DNA of 23,843 bases from Saccoglossus kowalevskii. Taxonomy: Eukaryota > Hemichordata > Enteropneusta > Harrimaniidae. Shown one piece after another: positions 1 to 10,753 of this stretch. Position 1 is the stretch's first letter; each line of letters starts with the position of its first letter. Below the pieces are notes generated by a model. The model had not been told where the DNA came from. It saw nothing but the letters and a program-made list of their open reading frames with translations, and searched no databases. A program made the position numbers and the translations under genes. The DNA is taken from the NCBI RefSeq assembly GCF_000003605.2, contig NW_003140815.1, forward strand, positions 956,085-979,927, in the 5' to 3' direction.

Positions 1-298
1 CATTTAGATCCAATAGCACTTGTTTACTCACCATTTACAAGTGGTGCACCATAGTGAAGTACATTTAGATCCAATAGCACGGTTTTACTTACCATTTACA
101 AGTGGTGCACCATAGTGAGTACATTTAGATCCAATAGCATAGTTTACTTACCATTTACAAGTGGTGCACCATAGTGAGTACATTTAGACCCAATAGCACT
201 ATTTACTTACCATTTACAAGTGGTGCACCATAGTGAGTGCATTTAGATCCAATAGCACGGTTTACTTACCATTTACAAGTGGTGCACCATAGTGAGTG
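1..298 (-). repeat. Tandem array of the AIFM3 Rieske exon tail plus splice donor (units of 59-61 bp)
   Basis: Five adjacent units on the plus strand: 1-61 (61 bp), 62-121 (60), 122-180 (59), 181-239 (59) and 240-298 (59). A sixth, the exon body, starts at 299. Read on the minus strand, each repeat holds the last ~45 nt of exon 3 (AIGSKCTHYGAPLVN), the donor GTAAGT (GTGAGT in the leftmost unit) and about 10 nt of intron. The exon is therefore followed by four more complete tail copies and a fifth cut by the window edge. Differences in the coding part are synonymous (TGC/TGT, GGA/GGG), apart from one inserted T in the most distal complete copy. The short spacers vary in both sequence and length. 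Each copy has an in-frame TAA just after its donor. The array may continue beyond position 1. Confidence 0.92.
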
Positions 299-379
299 CA
301 TTTAGATCCAATAGCACTGTATGCACCATGCTCTTTGATTAACAACGCTTTACCAGATCCAACAGACACTTCACGCATC
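270..379 (-). CDS. AIFM3: AIFM3 coding exon 3 (Rieske Cys-x-His ligand pair)
   Basis: Acceptor GTTTTTGTTAG (ends 380); the first base completes GAG. Encodes MREVSVGSGKALLIKEHG, then AYSAIGSKCTHYGAPLVN, ending in phase 1 at donor G|GTAAGT (269). Cys and His of the CTH triplet are the first pair of Rieske ligands. Reading through the donor gives Gly-Lys-stop, so splicing here is needed for a full protein. This donor is only the first of five near-identical exon-tail plus donor copies. No later exon is visible before the window ends. Confidence 0.85.
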
Positions 380-3300
380 CTAACAAAAACAAACAAAATA
401 AACATGGAACATCATAAAATAGAGTTGTTTTATTTTTACATTATTTTGAAAGAAACCAGAAAACAAAATATTTTATTATTTTCACAATAATTTTTTACAC
501 TTGGCGACTAAATTTTTACTAAAACAAAATTTCCTAACTTAAAAATGAAGTGATATAGGAGTCAACAATCAGAAACTCTTGTTTCCCTTCACTTAGTTTT
601 GGGCTTGATTTTTTTTTTTCAGAATGAGCATTGGCTACCCTGTAGCAATTGTGTATGTGTGTTTTTAAATATAGTTTTCTGTTTCCCTTTGTGGTTGGGC
701 TCGGTCGGCCATATTCCAGCATAAGATTGGAATTCAACAACTTGCAAACTCACAAATCACTTGTTCAATGTAAACTCTATTTATTGCTGATCAAAACACT
801 TCAACCAAATTTACAAAAGTAAGCTTCTGGTAGTTGCAGAATTAATTAATTCCAAGCGAAAATAAAGTATTTTACAGTAATTTCATATAAGCACAAAACA
901 GTTAAGCATAGACTACACTAGAACAGAACTACCTTTAAACTTTAAAAGGGGGAATATTTTCCAAGCAGACGGAGGTCAACCAATCAGTGACTGCTTACTA
1001 AACTAATCATGGAATATCAGCCAGAAAAGAAGGATAGAATGTTTTCCCAAAGAATTTTTTTACAGAAAATTCCAGGTTAGATCAAGAATATTATACAATT
1101 ATTTTTAAGCACACAATTCATGAGGAATTATGTAATATCATCCACCTGTATGTGATATTTAGAAATTGTGACAGAATGAAATTCAGAGTGACCTACTTTG
1201 GGTGTTGTAGACGCTCACTCAAAGCAGCAGCAAAAATATGTATTTTAAAAATATTGTTATCACTAGCACATGTCAATTTTTAAACTATTTCACATGATTC
1301 CTAAACATTCTATATAGTTCTTATTGGTTAAGTTCTAAATAAATATTGTAACAATAAAACATACTCTCCATCTTTCAAATCATCTACTTTGCATACAACA
1401 GCTTCCACTGGTACCACCTTCTGAGCTTTCGGTAGTGGAGCCACACCATGTTTATCTGAAGAAAATACACAATATAATGAAAATAAGACAGCCATTTTAA
1501 GTTTTATTTTATTAAAAATTGAGGAGAAATTGTTATTGGGTAGGTGCTATTCAAATCAATGCTGGTACACGAGTAGCTTTTTTTATCAACAGAAAGGTAA
1601 TCTTCTTTGCATACTTAAAACTGGAAACTAAAAACAATAAATTCAATATGAATGGGACCAAAGGTAGATAACAAAAATAAAAGGCATGCAACTTTCATAA
1701 TCATGCCAGAAGATCTCGCTGTATTCATAAAACAGGCATAAAAACAATATGCACAGTGCAATTAATGCACATCCAACTTTATCTTGATCTCTTGCCTGTG
1801 TTAAATTTCTAAATATGTGTTTGTCACAAGATCTTTCATGTTAAGTGGATCTTCAGAGCATATGTCACCATCATTGCATGCACTTAGCTAATGTCTACTT
1901 ATAGCAATGTACATGTATGTATGTAACAATAATACAGAGAAACCTGTCTAAACTGAACTATGTGTGACTGAAAACCAGTCCTGGACAGAATTCCACTTTT
2001 CATGTACTTGTACAAAGTAACCTTTATATTAAAACTAATCACATATGTAGACCAACCAATTCTCAGTACTATTCTTTTCGATGTACATTGCTAACAGTAT
2101 AGATACATTAAACAGGCAATATTTTTCCTATAGCTATTATACCATGTCTATTAAATAATAAATAAATAATTATGCATGCTTCAATACGATCCATGCCTGT
2201 TTTTAATCAAAGACAAAACTTCTAATATTTTTTTTTTAATTTGGTTCAGTTGACCATGTTGTATAGAATTGTGAAGGAATTTTATATCATGATTGAAAAA
2301 AAACATGCATATATACTTATTATTTTTAAATAATAGAAGTTTTGGCTTTCCCTTTAGTACAAACTCAATGCAAGTCATCATGCTAGTAGTATCTATGTAC
2401 AAATATAATATGAAACACAAAATAAGTCTCAAAAATCTGTTTAATATGCGTGTGTTTTTATGGTGCATTGGGTTGTGAGAGTGTTGGAAACTAATTAATG
2501 CTGGAACAAAAGTGGAACACACCACAAGAGTAAAAATATTGTTATTGTCACAAGAATGAATAAAAGGAAATAATAATATGTGGTCACCATAAAATAAAAT
2601 ACAGTTTTCTCAGTTTTAGGGCATTTTACTATTGATATATCTAAAAACTTTGCTCAGTCACCTATGATGAAAACAAGATATCTAATGTCTTACTAAATAC
2701 TTTTCAATGTCTTGTAGTATTAAAAATTAACAATATTGTAATAGTGGTAATAAAAAAACTGGTATGGTATTTTCAGTCAATTTATACATTGATTTATTCT
2801 GAACTGAATACGATGACCCATATTTTTATTTCATTTTCTTCTTCCTTATACTGAAAATTTCACATATGTAATATTTTATAATAAATCACTTTTACTTTGA
2901 GAAGTGTTCTATCTTATAAGGTACAAAGCCGATCATGCAATTGTAACACAGTGAGTGAAATAATTCAAGTGTTGGAACACGTTCAATTGCCAAAAAATGA
3001 CATTGATAATTTAAAATTTAGCTTTGTTGGTACATGATGACAAACATCACTCAACTTCAAATCATTGGTCGATTAGCAGGAATCCTGTGTGAAGATTCAC
3101 CCTTTTAAATTTACACGAATTAGAAGTCTACCAAGAGTAGTTTAATTTGAAGTAATATATAAATGATATTGTATAAATGAGTTTTATCAGAGGTACATTA
3201 CTTGGGGTTTGCAACTACGGTGACATGATACCAAGATCCCATTTCAATCTCGCTCTCGCATAAGCGTTCCAACTCAGAAAAATTCGAATGCGCATGCCCG

Positions 3301-5778
3301 AGGTAACTGGGATACTGAGTTGTCCAGGTGGATCAAAATAGCTGCTCGCGATATGACGGATTACGATAACTATATTTTCTGTACATTTTCGATGTATTAC
3401 ATTTTTTCACTATGAATGTGGTAATACATGTTTTATTATTTTATTACAAACCGCCTATTTCATGTCAGAAGGTCGTAGCACCAGTCTCGCTATCTACGAG
3501 ATGAGACTTGAATGGGATCTTGACATGATGTCACCATACAGTGCTATGCGCGTTGCAAACCCCAAGTAATGTACCTCTGGTTTTATTTATTAAAATTGCA
3601 TGAATTTAAATGGTGCGAGAATATCAAAAAGTTGGGGATATCAACTATTTAGTCAATTTCCTGCTCCAATGAGACTTGCTGTAATTTAAAAAAAAAACAT
3701 ATGATCCATATTATATAAGTACATATAGTATTATAATAAATATCATTATAATTAATAACTTTATTAGCAAATTCCAAATATAGAATGATTATACACGATA
3801 TTTCCAAGATGGTGGATATGTTTAAAAACAAAGTTCATACTAAGAAATAATTGTCAACATGTTGGGCTTCATACAAGCAGTTACATCAGGAAAATATATA
3901 ATAATACCGGTAGTATACATTTAGACAGTATGTAGTCACATCGACCTCTGCAAAGAGTTGGTCGATACGAGCACTGTACCATCTTCAAGTATACTTTGCA
4001 GTATCCTCGTATTAACCTCATACTAATGTTCCACACACATTACATTGTACATACACTGCACTGTTAGGGATTAATTTAACACAGACGCAAACACCAAGCA
4101 ACAGCAAGAATTTGAAGTTGTATACATTCTATATGTTACCTAGTTCCTTTACCGGTACAGTATAAGACTTAGAAGCGAGCGGTGAATCGGCAGGGAGTGA
4201 TTTGTCGGTATTCAATGAAACTATGTAAGCATGGAAGCATAATAATTAATATATGAATTAGTAAACAAACCATCTTGAACCGTGAGAGCAGACAATGCAG
4301 TACACTGGCAAGCTGTAAAAGACTTGTGACCATGGTTTTTGTTTATATACTCAAAAATAAATGAATATTTATCAAGATTCAACAACACAATGAATCCTAT
4401 AATATTGTGAATGTGTTACAAAACAAAAAAAACTAAAAGGATTCAGGTAAAAACATGCACATTAAAGATTTTTTCTAAGGTTTTAATAAAGATTTATTAA
4501 TTTAAAGCTCAATTTTAAAATAATAAAATAATGTGCGAGCCCATATAAATTTTAGAAAACCAATTGACCAAACTTAGCACATACACTGCTTGTGTAAATT
4601 AAAAGAGTTGCTATGGTCAAAATTAGTCATACATGTATTTTAATGATTCATTACACAACAAATGCAATTATGAGTTTATATGTGCCTCTATTATAGATGT
4701 GCTTCTGATACAGTAAATCTGGTATCCCTGGTGGAACAATAATTATCAGTTGCTAACCAAATGAAAATGAATTACTGCATAAGAGCATATTTTCCTAAAA
4801 AATTAAAATAATAATTCACTAAAAATTGAAGTTATTGTCACGAAATAAGCAAATTCGATAGTGATCTGATTGGACTGGTAGTTTTCTTATAGTCTCTTCC
4901 TATGCGTTCTAATGGTTTGCCTTTTAATTACTAACTGTTATGTGTAACTATAGTCCATAATAATTTAAAACAAAACATTTTGAACCATGGCATAGATGGA
5001 AGTCCTATTTCATGATTGTTGACATGTCTTTTGTACACGTTGCCATAGTGATGCAGAATAATCTCAATAACCAAACAAAGACTCAGCAATCAAATAGTTT
5101 AGTAAGATCAAAGTTTGTCTTTGACAAATACAGCACTGTTCTCATTTGCATATGAAAAACAGTCAAACATTTTCTTATAACACACCATACAGAAACAAAA
5201 CCAACAATGTCAGAGAGGAAAAAAATAAATCAGAATTTGGGGAAGCGTAGCCTTATTGGTGTCCACTGGGTCCAACTTTTTCAGAATGAGCATTTCCGCC
5301 ACAAAGTACCAAGATTTCACTTTATTTCAGCAAATAGAACAAGTAAGAATACTTTATTTGGAAAGCACAAATACAATGATGAGTCCAAAAAACAAATAAC
5401 AATTCAATAAAATTAGGCTGAAATATCTGAATGACGAACACAGATTACTATTTTAAGATCTATTTTAATACATAAGGCTAAAAATAGAATTGTTCCTGGT
5501 CTTCATACGTTCAAATGTATGGTGCTATGAGTGCTAATTTTTGGACATTTTTCTATCATATATATTGACAATATTTTGACAGAAACCAGTCTTGAGCAGC
5601 CTTGTTTGAAACAAATGGTCTTTTGTCTCTGTCAGTATTTTGTAGTTCTGACACTTTAAAATAAAGTGCTTACAAGGAAATTATGTACAAATTATGTACG
5701 AAAGGTACAATCACAAAAGTCAAAATAATGAAATTTAAAATGAATCAACTCACCCTCCTTGGATGTGCAATGACCCAT
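270..5778 (-). CDS. AIFM3: AIFM3-like Rieske/FAD oxidoreductase, N-terminal part (3 coding exons, continues off left edge)
   Basis: Three minus-strand exons join in phase: 5778-5754, 1455-1365 and 379-270 (junction codons GAT and GAG). Together they give about 76 residues. The start MGHCTSKE matches the MG-x-C-x-SK amino end of AIFM3, a potential N-myristoylation signal. Next comes a linker, then VEAVVCKVDDLKDGE and MREVSVGSGKALLI, the opening strands of an AIFM3-type Rieske domain, and SKCTHYGAPLVNG with the first Cys-x-His ligand pair of the [2Fe-2S] cluster. The second ligand pair and the pyridine nucleotide-disulphide oxidoreductase domain must lie beyond position 1. AIFM3 proteins are about 600 residues and have been linked to mitochondria and apoptosis. 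The start at 5778 has a strong context (A at -3, G at +4). An upstream in-frame ATG at 6036 would add 86 residues. The family call rests on remembered similarity; the exon joins are directly visible. Confidence 0.85.
380..1364 (-). other. AIFM3 intron between coding exons 2 and 3
   Basis: AT-rich intron with good splice ends. The only recognisable item is a lone end of the TA-flanked MITE family (841-879). Short open frames in it (for example 534-740) match nothing I know and look like chance. Confidence 0.7.
841..879. mobile_element. Solo terminal fragment of the TA-flanked MITE family
   Basis: The sequence matches the right-hand ends of the elements at 10250-10451 and 12925-13127 (ATTCCAAGCGAAAATAAAG then TATTTTACAGTA). 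The rest of the element is missing, so this is a remnant. Confidence 0.7.
1365..1455 (-). CDS. AIFM3: AIFM3 coding exon 2 (linker and start of Rieske domain)
   Basis: Acceptor TTTTCTTCAG then ATAAACATGG; donor GA|GTATGT at 1364. Enters with two bases completing GAT (Asp) and leaves in phase 2. Encodes KHGVAPLPKAQKVV followed by PVEAVVCKVDDLKDG, the first Rieske strand as in AIFM3. No cluster ligand is in this exon. Confidence 0.85.
1456..5753 (-). other. AIFM3 intron between coding exons 1 and 2 (4.3 kb)
   Basis: AT-rich intronic sequence. The only clear structure is the hAT-like element at 3188-3579. Open frames at 2181-2525, 3649-3831 and 5207-5410 are AT-rich with no recognisable domain, and I see no convincing exon in them. 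Several ACCGGTA motifs occur (about 3905 and 4150). Confidence 0.65.
3188..3579. mobile_element. hAT-like non-autonomous element (MITE) with 28-bp perfect TIRs
   Basis: The outer 28 bp at 3188-3215 and 3552-3579 are perfect inverted repeats beginning CAGAGGTACATTACTTGG. Imperfect inverted similarity continues inward (GTGACATGAT...AAGATCCCATT against its complement near 3506-3533). The direct repeat GTTTTAT flanks both sides (3181-3187 and 3580-3586), a 7-bp candidate target-site duplication. CAGAG termini suggest hAT, whose usual duplication is 8 bp, so superfamily assignment is tentative. No transposase frame is present. Confidence 0.88.
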
Positions 5779-6060
5779 TCTTGTACTAATAAGTCTTGAA
5801 AATAGTGGTAGAGTTTTCAGTTGACTGTAGCGACCACTACCTATCGGTAAGAATGACCGAAATCGACTCGAACAAATTTGAATCTTTTTCACAGATCTTT
5901 CAAGTGTGACAATCAGTTGACAGGATGCAGATCTCAAAGGACTCGTCTCCGCAAACCTCCTTAGATGTACAACAGAAATGGACTGAACAGGACAACTAAA
6001 CACAGAACACAGACGCTGGACGACAACACTCCTCATTCGTAATAGTTTTACACTTTCATT
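5754..6060 (-). CDS. AIFM3: AIFM3 first coding exon with in-frame 5' extension
   Basis: The acceptor TTATTTCTTGCAG (ending at 6061) and the donor G|GTGAGT (at 5753) bound the exon. The canonical start MGHCTSKE is at 5778-5755 and the exon ends in phase 1. Upstream of this ATG the same frame stays open through the whole exon, with another ATG at 6036 in a weaker context (C at -3, A at +4). The 86 extra residues are rich in Arg, Ser, Leu and Val with few acidic residues, which resembles a mitochondrial presequence. A minimal out-of-frame upstream ORF (ATG AAA GTG TAA) starts at 6059. Whether the extension is translated or is simply 5' UTR cannot be decided from sequence alone. Confidence 0.7.
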
Positions 6061-7895
6061 CTGCAAGAAATAATTATTAATCGGTGTTATTTATGTGGGT
6101 CAATCTGGGGTGATATACTTACATAACACAAACAAACTTTTTCAAATTTAACTTTAGGGCTGGTTCATTTTTCAGCACATTAATTGATGTGTACAAAAAC
6201 TTTTATATTTTTAAGCTCAAAAATGTATCTGTGTAAATCAAATTATGCTGGAGAAAAAAAGCCATGTTTGGATAATCAAGCTATGAACGAATGAGCACAT
6301 AGATGGTTGGATACAGAATTTTTGGATGAGCAAGAATTTATTTTCCAGTTATTTTTTTTATCAAATTTCTTTATTAAAATAGATATATCCCACAAAGGCA
6401 ATTTCAGTTCCATACAACACTGATTAAAAAATACGAAAAATTGGTAAAAAAATTAGCTGATGGCCTCTTAAAAACTAATATTTCTGAACTTACATATCTC
6501 AACATTACAACTTCACAAATTTGTGCGATAGTAACAAAAATTAACTGTACAAACAGAGGACTTTAAAAAAATAAAGAACTAGAGCAGACAATATCCTGAA
6601 GCACTGTAAATATTCAAAATATCTGGAAAGAATGAACCAACCCTGTATAACTTTTTCCACATATTTTTCAAAAATTCTGATCAAAACATGAAGACAACAG
6701 AAAATTCTGTCTATTTGGTCCAAAATTTACAAAGAAATTCATTTATAAATACAGAAAAATATCTAAAGTGTTACACCAATTTTGGAGTTAATTTCACTTG
6801 CAGACGACTTGGGTGTGGATCGGGGTGTCGCTTCGCTGCGATCTATCGAAAGTAAGCCTCAAAGACCCGTGGGATAAGCTAGTTTGTTCTGTCATCTATT
6901 TTGAACAAATTTCTTGTTTGCTTCATTTGATAATTCGAAAATGTATAATTTAAAGTAGATTGTCAGTAGTTAATTTTGAAATAAAAAATGTCTGTTTTAA
7001 TGATCAGCAGACAAACTACCAGTAAACTGCACAGAGATTTAGTTATAGCCAGAAAATAAAAAGTGTAGATGACTAAAAAAAATATCAGAAAGAAGTAGCC
7101 ACATCCTGTACTTTTGGTCTACTTTTTGGTGGTTATATATTGTTTTGTAACTTATGACAAAATTTTGATCAAAAGGTTTGTTTAAATTTACCAGGTCACA
7201 TAAAAATGTGGACTGTCTGTTCAAAATGACAGGTAGACAGGTGGCTGTACGAAAACAAAACATGTACGAGGATTATGTTAAATTTATTATGGTACACATA
7301 TTAACTGATCTTTTAAACCGTCCATTTTAAACAACATACCAGTACTACAGTATGAGGCATATAATAGTGTTTACGGCTTTAACCTTTTGAGAACCAAAGT
7401 TGGATTTTTGTAACCTTTTACGAAATAAAACACATTTTTTCGTATTTTGTGATCGAGACATGTATAACCAAATGGAAATTACGTTCATTTGGTCCTAAAT
7501 TAACAACAAAAGTATGGAAAAATACATTACTATCATTGGCATATTCAATCTGATAAACGTAAAGACTCCTACATAAGACTTTGACCAGATTGTTCATTGA
7601 ATACTAGTAATTAATATTCGATATTTACGGAAGCTAATTCCAGCTGCTTCCCGAGTTACCAGCAGTTTTTTTTCAATAAATGCAACTTTATGTCGCAATA
7701 TATGTATCTTTATTGTAAATATTAATATTTTATCAACAAAACATTGACACAGAAAGCAAGCAACAGTAGTGCTATATCGCTACAGGAAGTACCGGTATCA
7801 CCACAGACATGCGGACAGACATGCCCCCTTCCTTTTATTCGCGACCGTAAATTAAACAAATTTATTCTGCGACGTCGACGACTTTGAGCACTTAC
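6061..7895 (-). other. Probable intron in the AIFM3 5' UTR
   Basis: Lies between the acceptor before the first coding exon (6061) and a consensus donor CAG|GTAAGT at 7895. Mostly AT-rich and without recognisable coding. A CG-containing patch at about 6808-6860 (GGATCGGGGTGTCGCTTCG) stands out from its surroundings and could be a regulatory element or alternative first exon; this is a guess. Confidence 0.4.
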
Positions 7896-7990
7896 CTGTC
7901 AATATATACGATTTACATTTGATGTCTTTGTATTTTTTTTAAACCAAAAGAGCACATTTATGTAGACACCTTCAAATTGTACTTTTTTAT
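7896..7990 (-). other. Candidate AIFM3 5' UTR exon (right boundary not determined)
   Basis: The minus strand has a perfect donor, GACAG|GTAAGTGC, with the last exon base at 7896. It could pair with the acceptor at 6061. An in-frame TGA just before the junction would close the upstream reading frame, as expected for a UTR exon. The transcription start is not identifiable and the right boundary given is arbitrary. Confidence 0.35.
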
Positions 7991-8312
7991 AGTCCCGCGA
8001 CTGCCAGCGAGTTTGTTATTTGCAAGTTGTTATGATGTCAAATGTAGGTGCTAAGACCCTCTAGGTGATAGCAAATTCACAAGAATTGAAACAAGAACGA
8101 CATGACAATTTTAATCCGATAGATAATTTTTTTTTATTTTAAGAACAAAATAATATTAATACTAGTATATTCATTAGAATAAAATATGCTTTTCAATTTT
8201 AAATTCGAAAACACAATGCGGAAAATATCAGCAAGTTAGGGAGTTGTTTTCGCTATCCGGGTACTTTGTCTGTTCGTCGGGATCGTGGACAACACCGAGA
8301 AAATACTACGAA
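7900..8312. promoter_or_regulatory. Putative bidirectional promoter region between AIFM3 and COX6A
   Basis: The region separates the candidate AIFM3 5' exon (minus) from the COX6A start codon (plus). No clear TATA box suits either gene. The stretch just before the COX6A ATG (about 8240-8312) is richer in G and C than the surrounding introns and has TTTTCGCTATCC, a pyrimidine-rich sequence that could be a start site. Function is inferred from gene arrangement only. Confidence 0.45.
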
Positions 8313-10676
8313 ATGGCGGCACGAATGGTATCACTTTTAAGGAGGCCTTTGATAAGCGACATCAGGCTATCGTCAACAGGACAGTCTGCATCTGCAGGGG
8401 ATCACACAGGTATGAATACGAAGTCTACCCGATAACTACAAAAACTAACCGATTCTGACCTTGTTTTGTGACCTCTCAGTCGTAAAGTTTCATGCACGTA
8501 GGCACCGTAACAATTTTGTTTTTAATGTAATTACCAGTTCATGAAACACGATTTGTTGAACATTCATGTCTGACGCGAATTCCATGATAATTCTACATCA
8601 CAACGAATAATATCGTCTGCTCCGTTGTCAATACTCGTGCTCATTATCAGGACTTTCTATGTTGGTTTACCGGCGTGTGGTGGCGCTCTTCAGCAAGAAA
8701 ATTGAAAAAAAAAAATATATACCGGTGGCGGTACACATAATAGAGATATTAATTACTGCATCTTAGATTTTCCAGTACTATATATTCCACATGTTTTCTA
8801 CAGTGATCACTCTCTGAGCAACAAAATGATTAACTTGACTTTCTTGTACCGTACGTGTACTGAAGGGCGCTAAATGACTGTTACATAGTTACTGCGGAAA
8901 CCTGTGTCATTCACGACCACTAAGAATGCTGCATTATTTCTTGTGTCTGCAACGTTGACGACTTGCGCAGTGATTTCTATGAAGCACGCATATTCAGTCG
9001 GGACTATCGTTCAAACAGGATATATACCCTGATCAAGATAATATCTTGATTGGAATGCAAGTTATCTTGAGCAGAATATATATATATTTTGTCTTCAAAG
9101 GTTTCAGTGCACCAAACAAAGGCTTAGTCAGGACTAATCCTTGATGAATATACCAATCGAGATAGAAACAATTCCTCGATCAGAAAACAGGTAGCAAAAT
9201 ATGCCCAGGACAACCTATGGCTTTTTGCTTTTGTCTTTAGAAGAGGAAAATGTACATATCAGTTTCAATATGCGTCATGATTTAATAAAATGTGCCAACG
9301 TTATCAGAGTATACATCTATCAAGTTATGTGTATATTCTGATTGGGATATCCTGTATATGCTTCTCAGCATGTCTGAATAAAGTTCTATGAATACTTCCG
9401 GGAAATCCCAGTAATACTTGGTCTTAACATTTGTTTTCATAGGTGGTGCAAAGACTTGGAAACTGTTAACTTACTTGGTGGCCGTTCCTGGTGTAGTGGT
9501 TTGTATGGCTAATGCCTATATGAAGGAAACGGAGCATTTGAATCATTTAAAAGAACATAGACCTGAATTTATCGCTTACCCACATCTGAGAATCAGAACC
9601 AAGGTAAACAAATATTATTGATCATAGAAATTCTACATACTACTACTACTAACATGTTTATTATTAAATATCTAATTTGGTGGAAACTAAGATAAATGAT
9701 CTCAGCAGAAGAAAACCACATATCAGTTGTTGCTAAGACAAGACACAGAATTAACACAATGCACAGCAAAGGAAATACTTAAATTATTCATTATAATACA
9801 TTTGTATTGAGTATGCAATGCCAAATCTCCAATTCTTGAATAGTCGTGTAGTTAGGCGATTTATGCATTACAACTACAGTTGTACACAATATGTAGTGCT
9901 TAACAAGTATACAACACTATTTCTGTAATTTTAACTTGTGTCCAGGTTGCTTACTAGTCTCTATTTTTTACATTGCTTGCCCATTGAATATATTGTATAC
10001 ATGTTGAGGCCTTGTCTGTATTTGAAAGCATAATTTTGTTTCTTAGTAATAACTTTTGTTCATGATATTTGACACGATCTGAAAGAATTGAATTCCAACC
10101 TCAATTTGATTTTTACTCTAATTGTCTTCTGAGAGGTAGTTTTGAAATTGCAGGTTTGCTCACTTCAGTTGCCAAGTTTTGATTATTGACTCTAAATCTA
10201 ATGAGTTTTTTCCATTCTCATTCAGTTGTATGTAGTAAGCTCTGACAAATACTGTGGAATACTTTATTTTCGCTGGACTTAATTTTCGCTGAAAAGGCTT
10301 TTTGGCGTTTTGTATGGAATTTATTTTTACTGATTTTCGATGAGTTTAATGTGAAATATAGGAAAAAAAGTATATTCGCTGGATTTTATCTTCATGAAAT
10401 CATCTCTTCAGCGAAAATAAATTCCAAGCGAAAATAAAGTATTCTACAGTATTGTAGTCCTTTATAAATGCGATTTTCTTCTTAAAGAGGTTAAACAAGT
10501 AGGCGTTGGCTGCAAAAACTTTGTACATTATTAGTCACTATGGCTAATGGTAATCGTATGACATTTATTTATCCATTCTTTTTCAGCCTTACCCCTGGGG
10601 AGATGGTAACCACTCACTGTTCCACAATGGCTGGGTCAACCCATTACCAGAAGGTTATGAGGAGTCTGATGAATAA
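8313..10676 (+). CDS. COX6A: Cytochrome c oxidase subunit 6A (COX6A), complete, 3 exons
   Basis: Exons 8313-8409, 9443-9603 and 10587-10676 join in phases 1 and 0 into 115 residues with a TAA stop. Residues 1-30 are Arg/Ser/Leu rich with no acidic residue before the Asp at 16, fitting a mitochondrial presequence. Residues 38-59 ([20 protein letters not shown] plus YM) form the single membrane helix. Residues 83-100, [18 protein letters not shown], fit the subunit 6A family signature exactly and are split by the second intron after Lys86. The length is normal for the family. The protein is a nuclear-encoded inner-membrane subunit of respiratory complex IV, where 6A helps dimerise and regulate the enzyme. 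The ATG at 8313 was chosen for its good context (G at -3 and +4) and for the presequence; a second Met follows four codons later. It is divergent from the AIFM3-like gene. Confidence 0.97.
8410..9442 (+). other. COX6A intron 1
   Basis: Donor CAG|GTATGA and acceptor TTTTCATAG. No coding sequence seen. It holds a 19-bp perfect palindrome with a one-base centre (9040-9058, ATCAAGATAATATCTTGAT). Confidence 0.85.
9604..10586 (+). other. COX6A intron 2, carrying a MITE
   Basis: Donor AAG|GTAAAC and acceptor CTTTTTCAG. The MITE at 10250-10451 lies about 135 bp before the last exon. Nothing else recognisable. Confidence 0.85.
10250..10451. mobile_element. TA-flanked MITE, copy A (intron 2 of COX6A)
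   Basis: The terminal inverted repeats start TACTGTGGAATACTTTATTT and, read inward from the other end, TACTGTAGAATACTTTATTT. The element is flanked by TA, as for Tc1/mariner-type insertions. Its repeated core TTTATTTTCGCTG appears in both orientations, so the whole element is nearly self-complementary. About 200 bp, with no coding capacity. Closely related to the copy at 12925-13127. Confidence 0.88.
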
Positions 10677-10753
10677 CTTTAACACCAGCGAATAACTTTA
10701 TTGTCTGCAGTTGTTTTTAGTTAATACACTCCATCAAACAGTCATTTGTATAA

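Noticed and set aside
1-298. Regular direct repeats of about 60 bp resembling a CRISPR-like array
   Set aside because: Units are contiguous with no unique spacers, the setting is a eukaryotic gene, and the unit is explained as a copied exon tail with donor.
296-490. 64-aa plus-strand open frame
   Set aside because: Antisense to AIFM3 exon 3, and it starts at a GTG inside the tandem repeat.
2181-2525. 114-aa minus-strand open frame in the AIFM3 intron
   Set aside because: Starts at GTG, AT-rich composition, no domain recognised and no need for it in the AIFM3 exon chain.
609-5300. TTTTTCAGAATGAGCATT occurring at about 613 and 5278 on the plus strand
   Set aside because: A short match with no similarity on either side; both look like splice acceptors but lead into no recognisable coding.
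5207-5410. 67-aa plus-strand open frame
   Set aside because: Begins with ATG but has no recognisable homology or splice context and lies antisense in an intron; treated as chance.
7804-7827. p53-type half-site AGACATGCCC with a weaker neighbour upstream
   Set aside because: Only one half-site fits the consensus and the spacing to the other is long; expected by chance.
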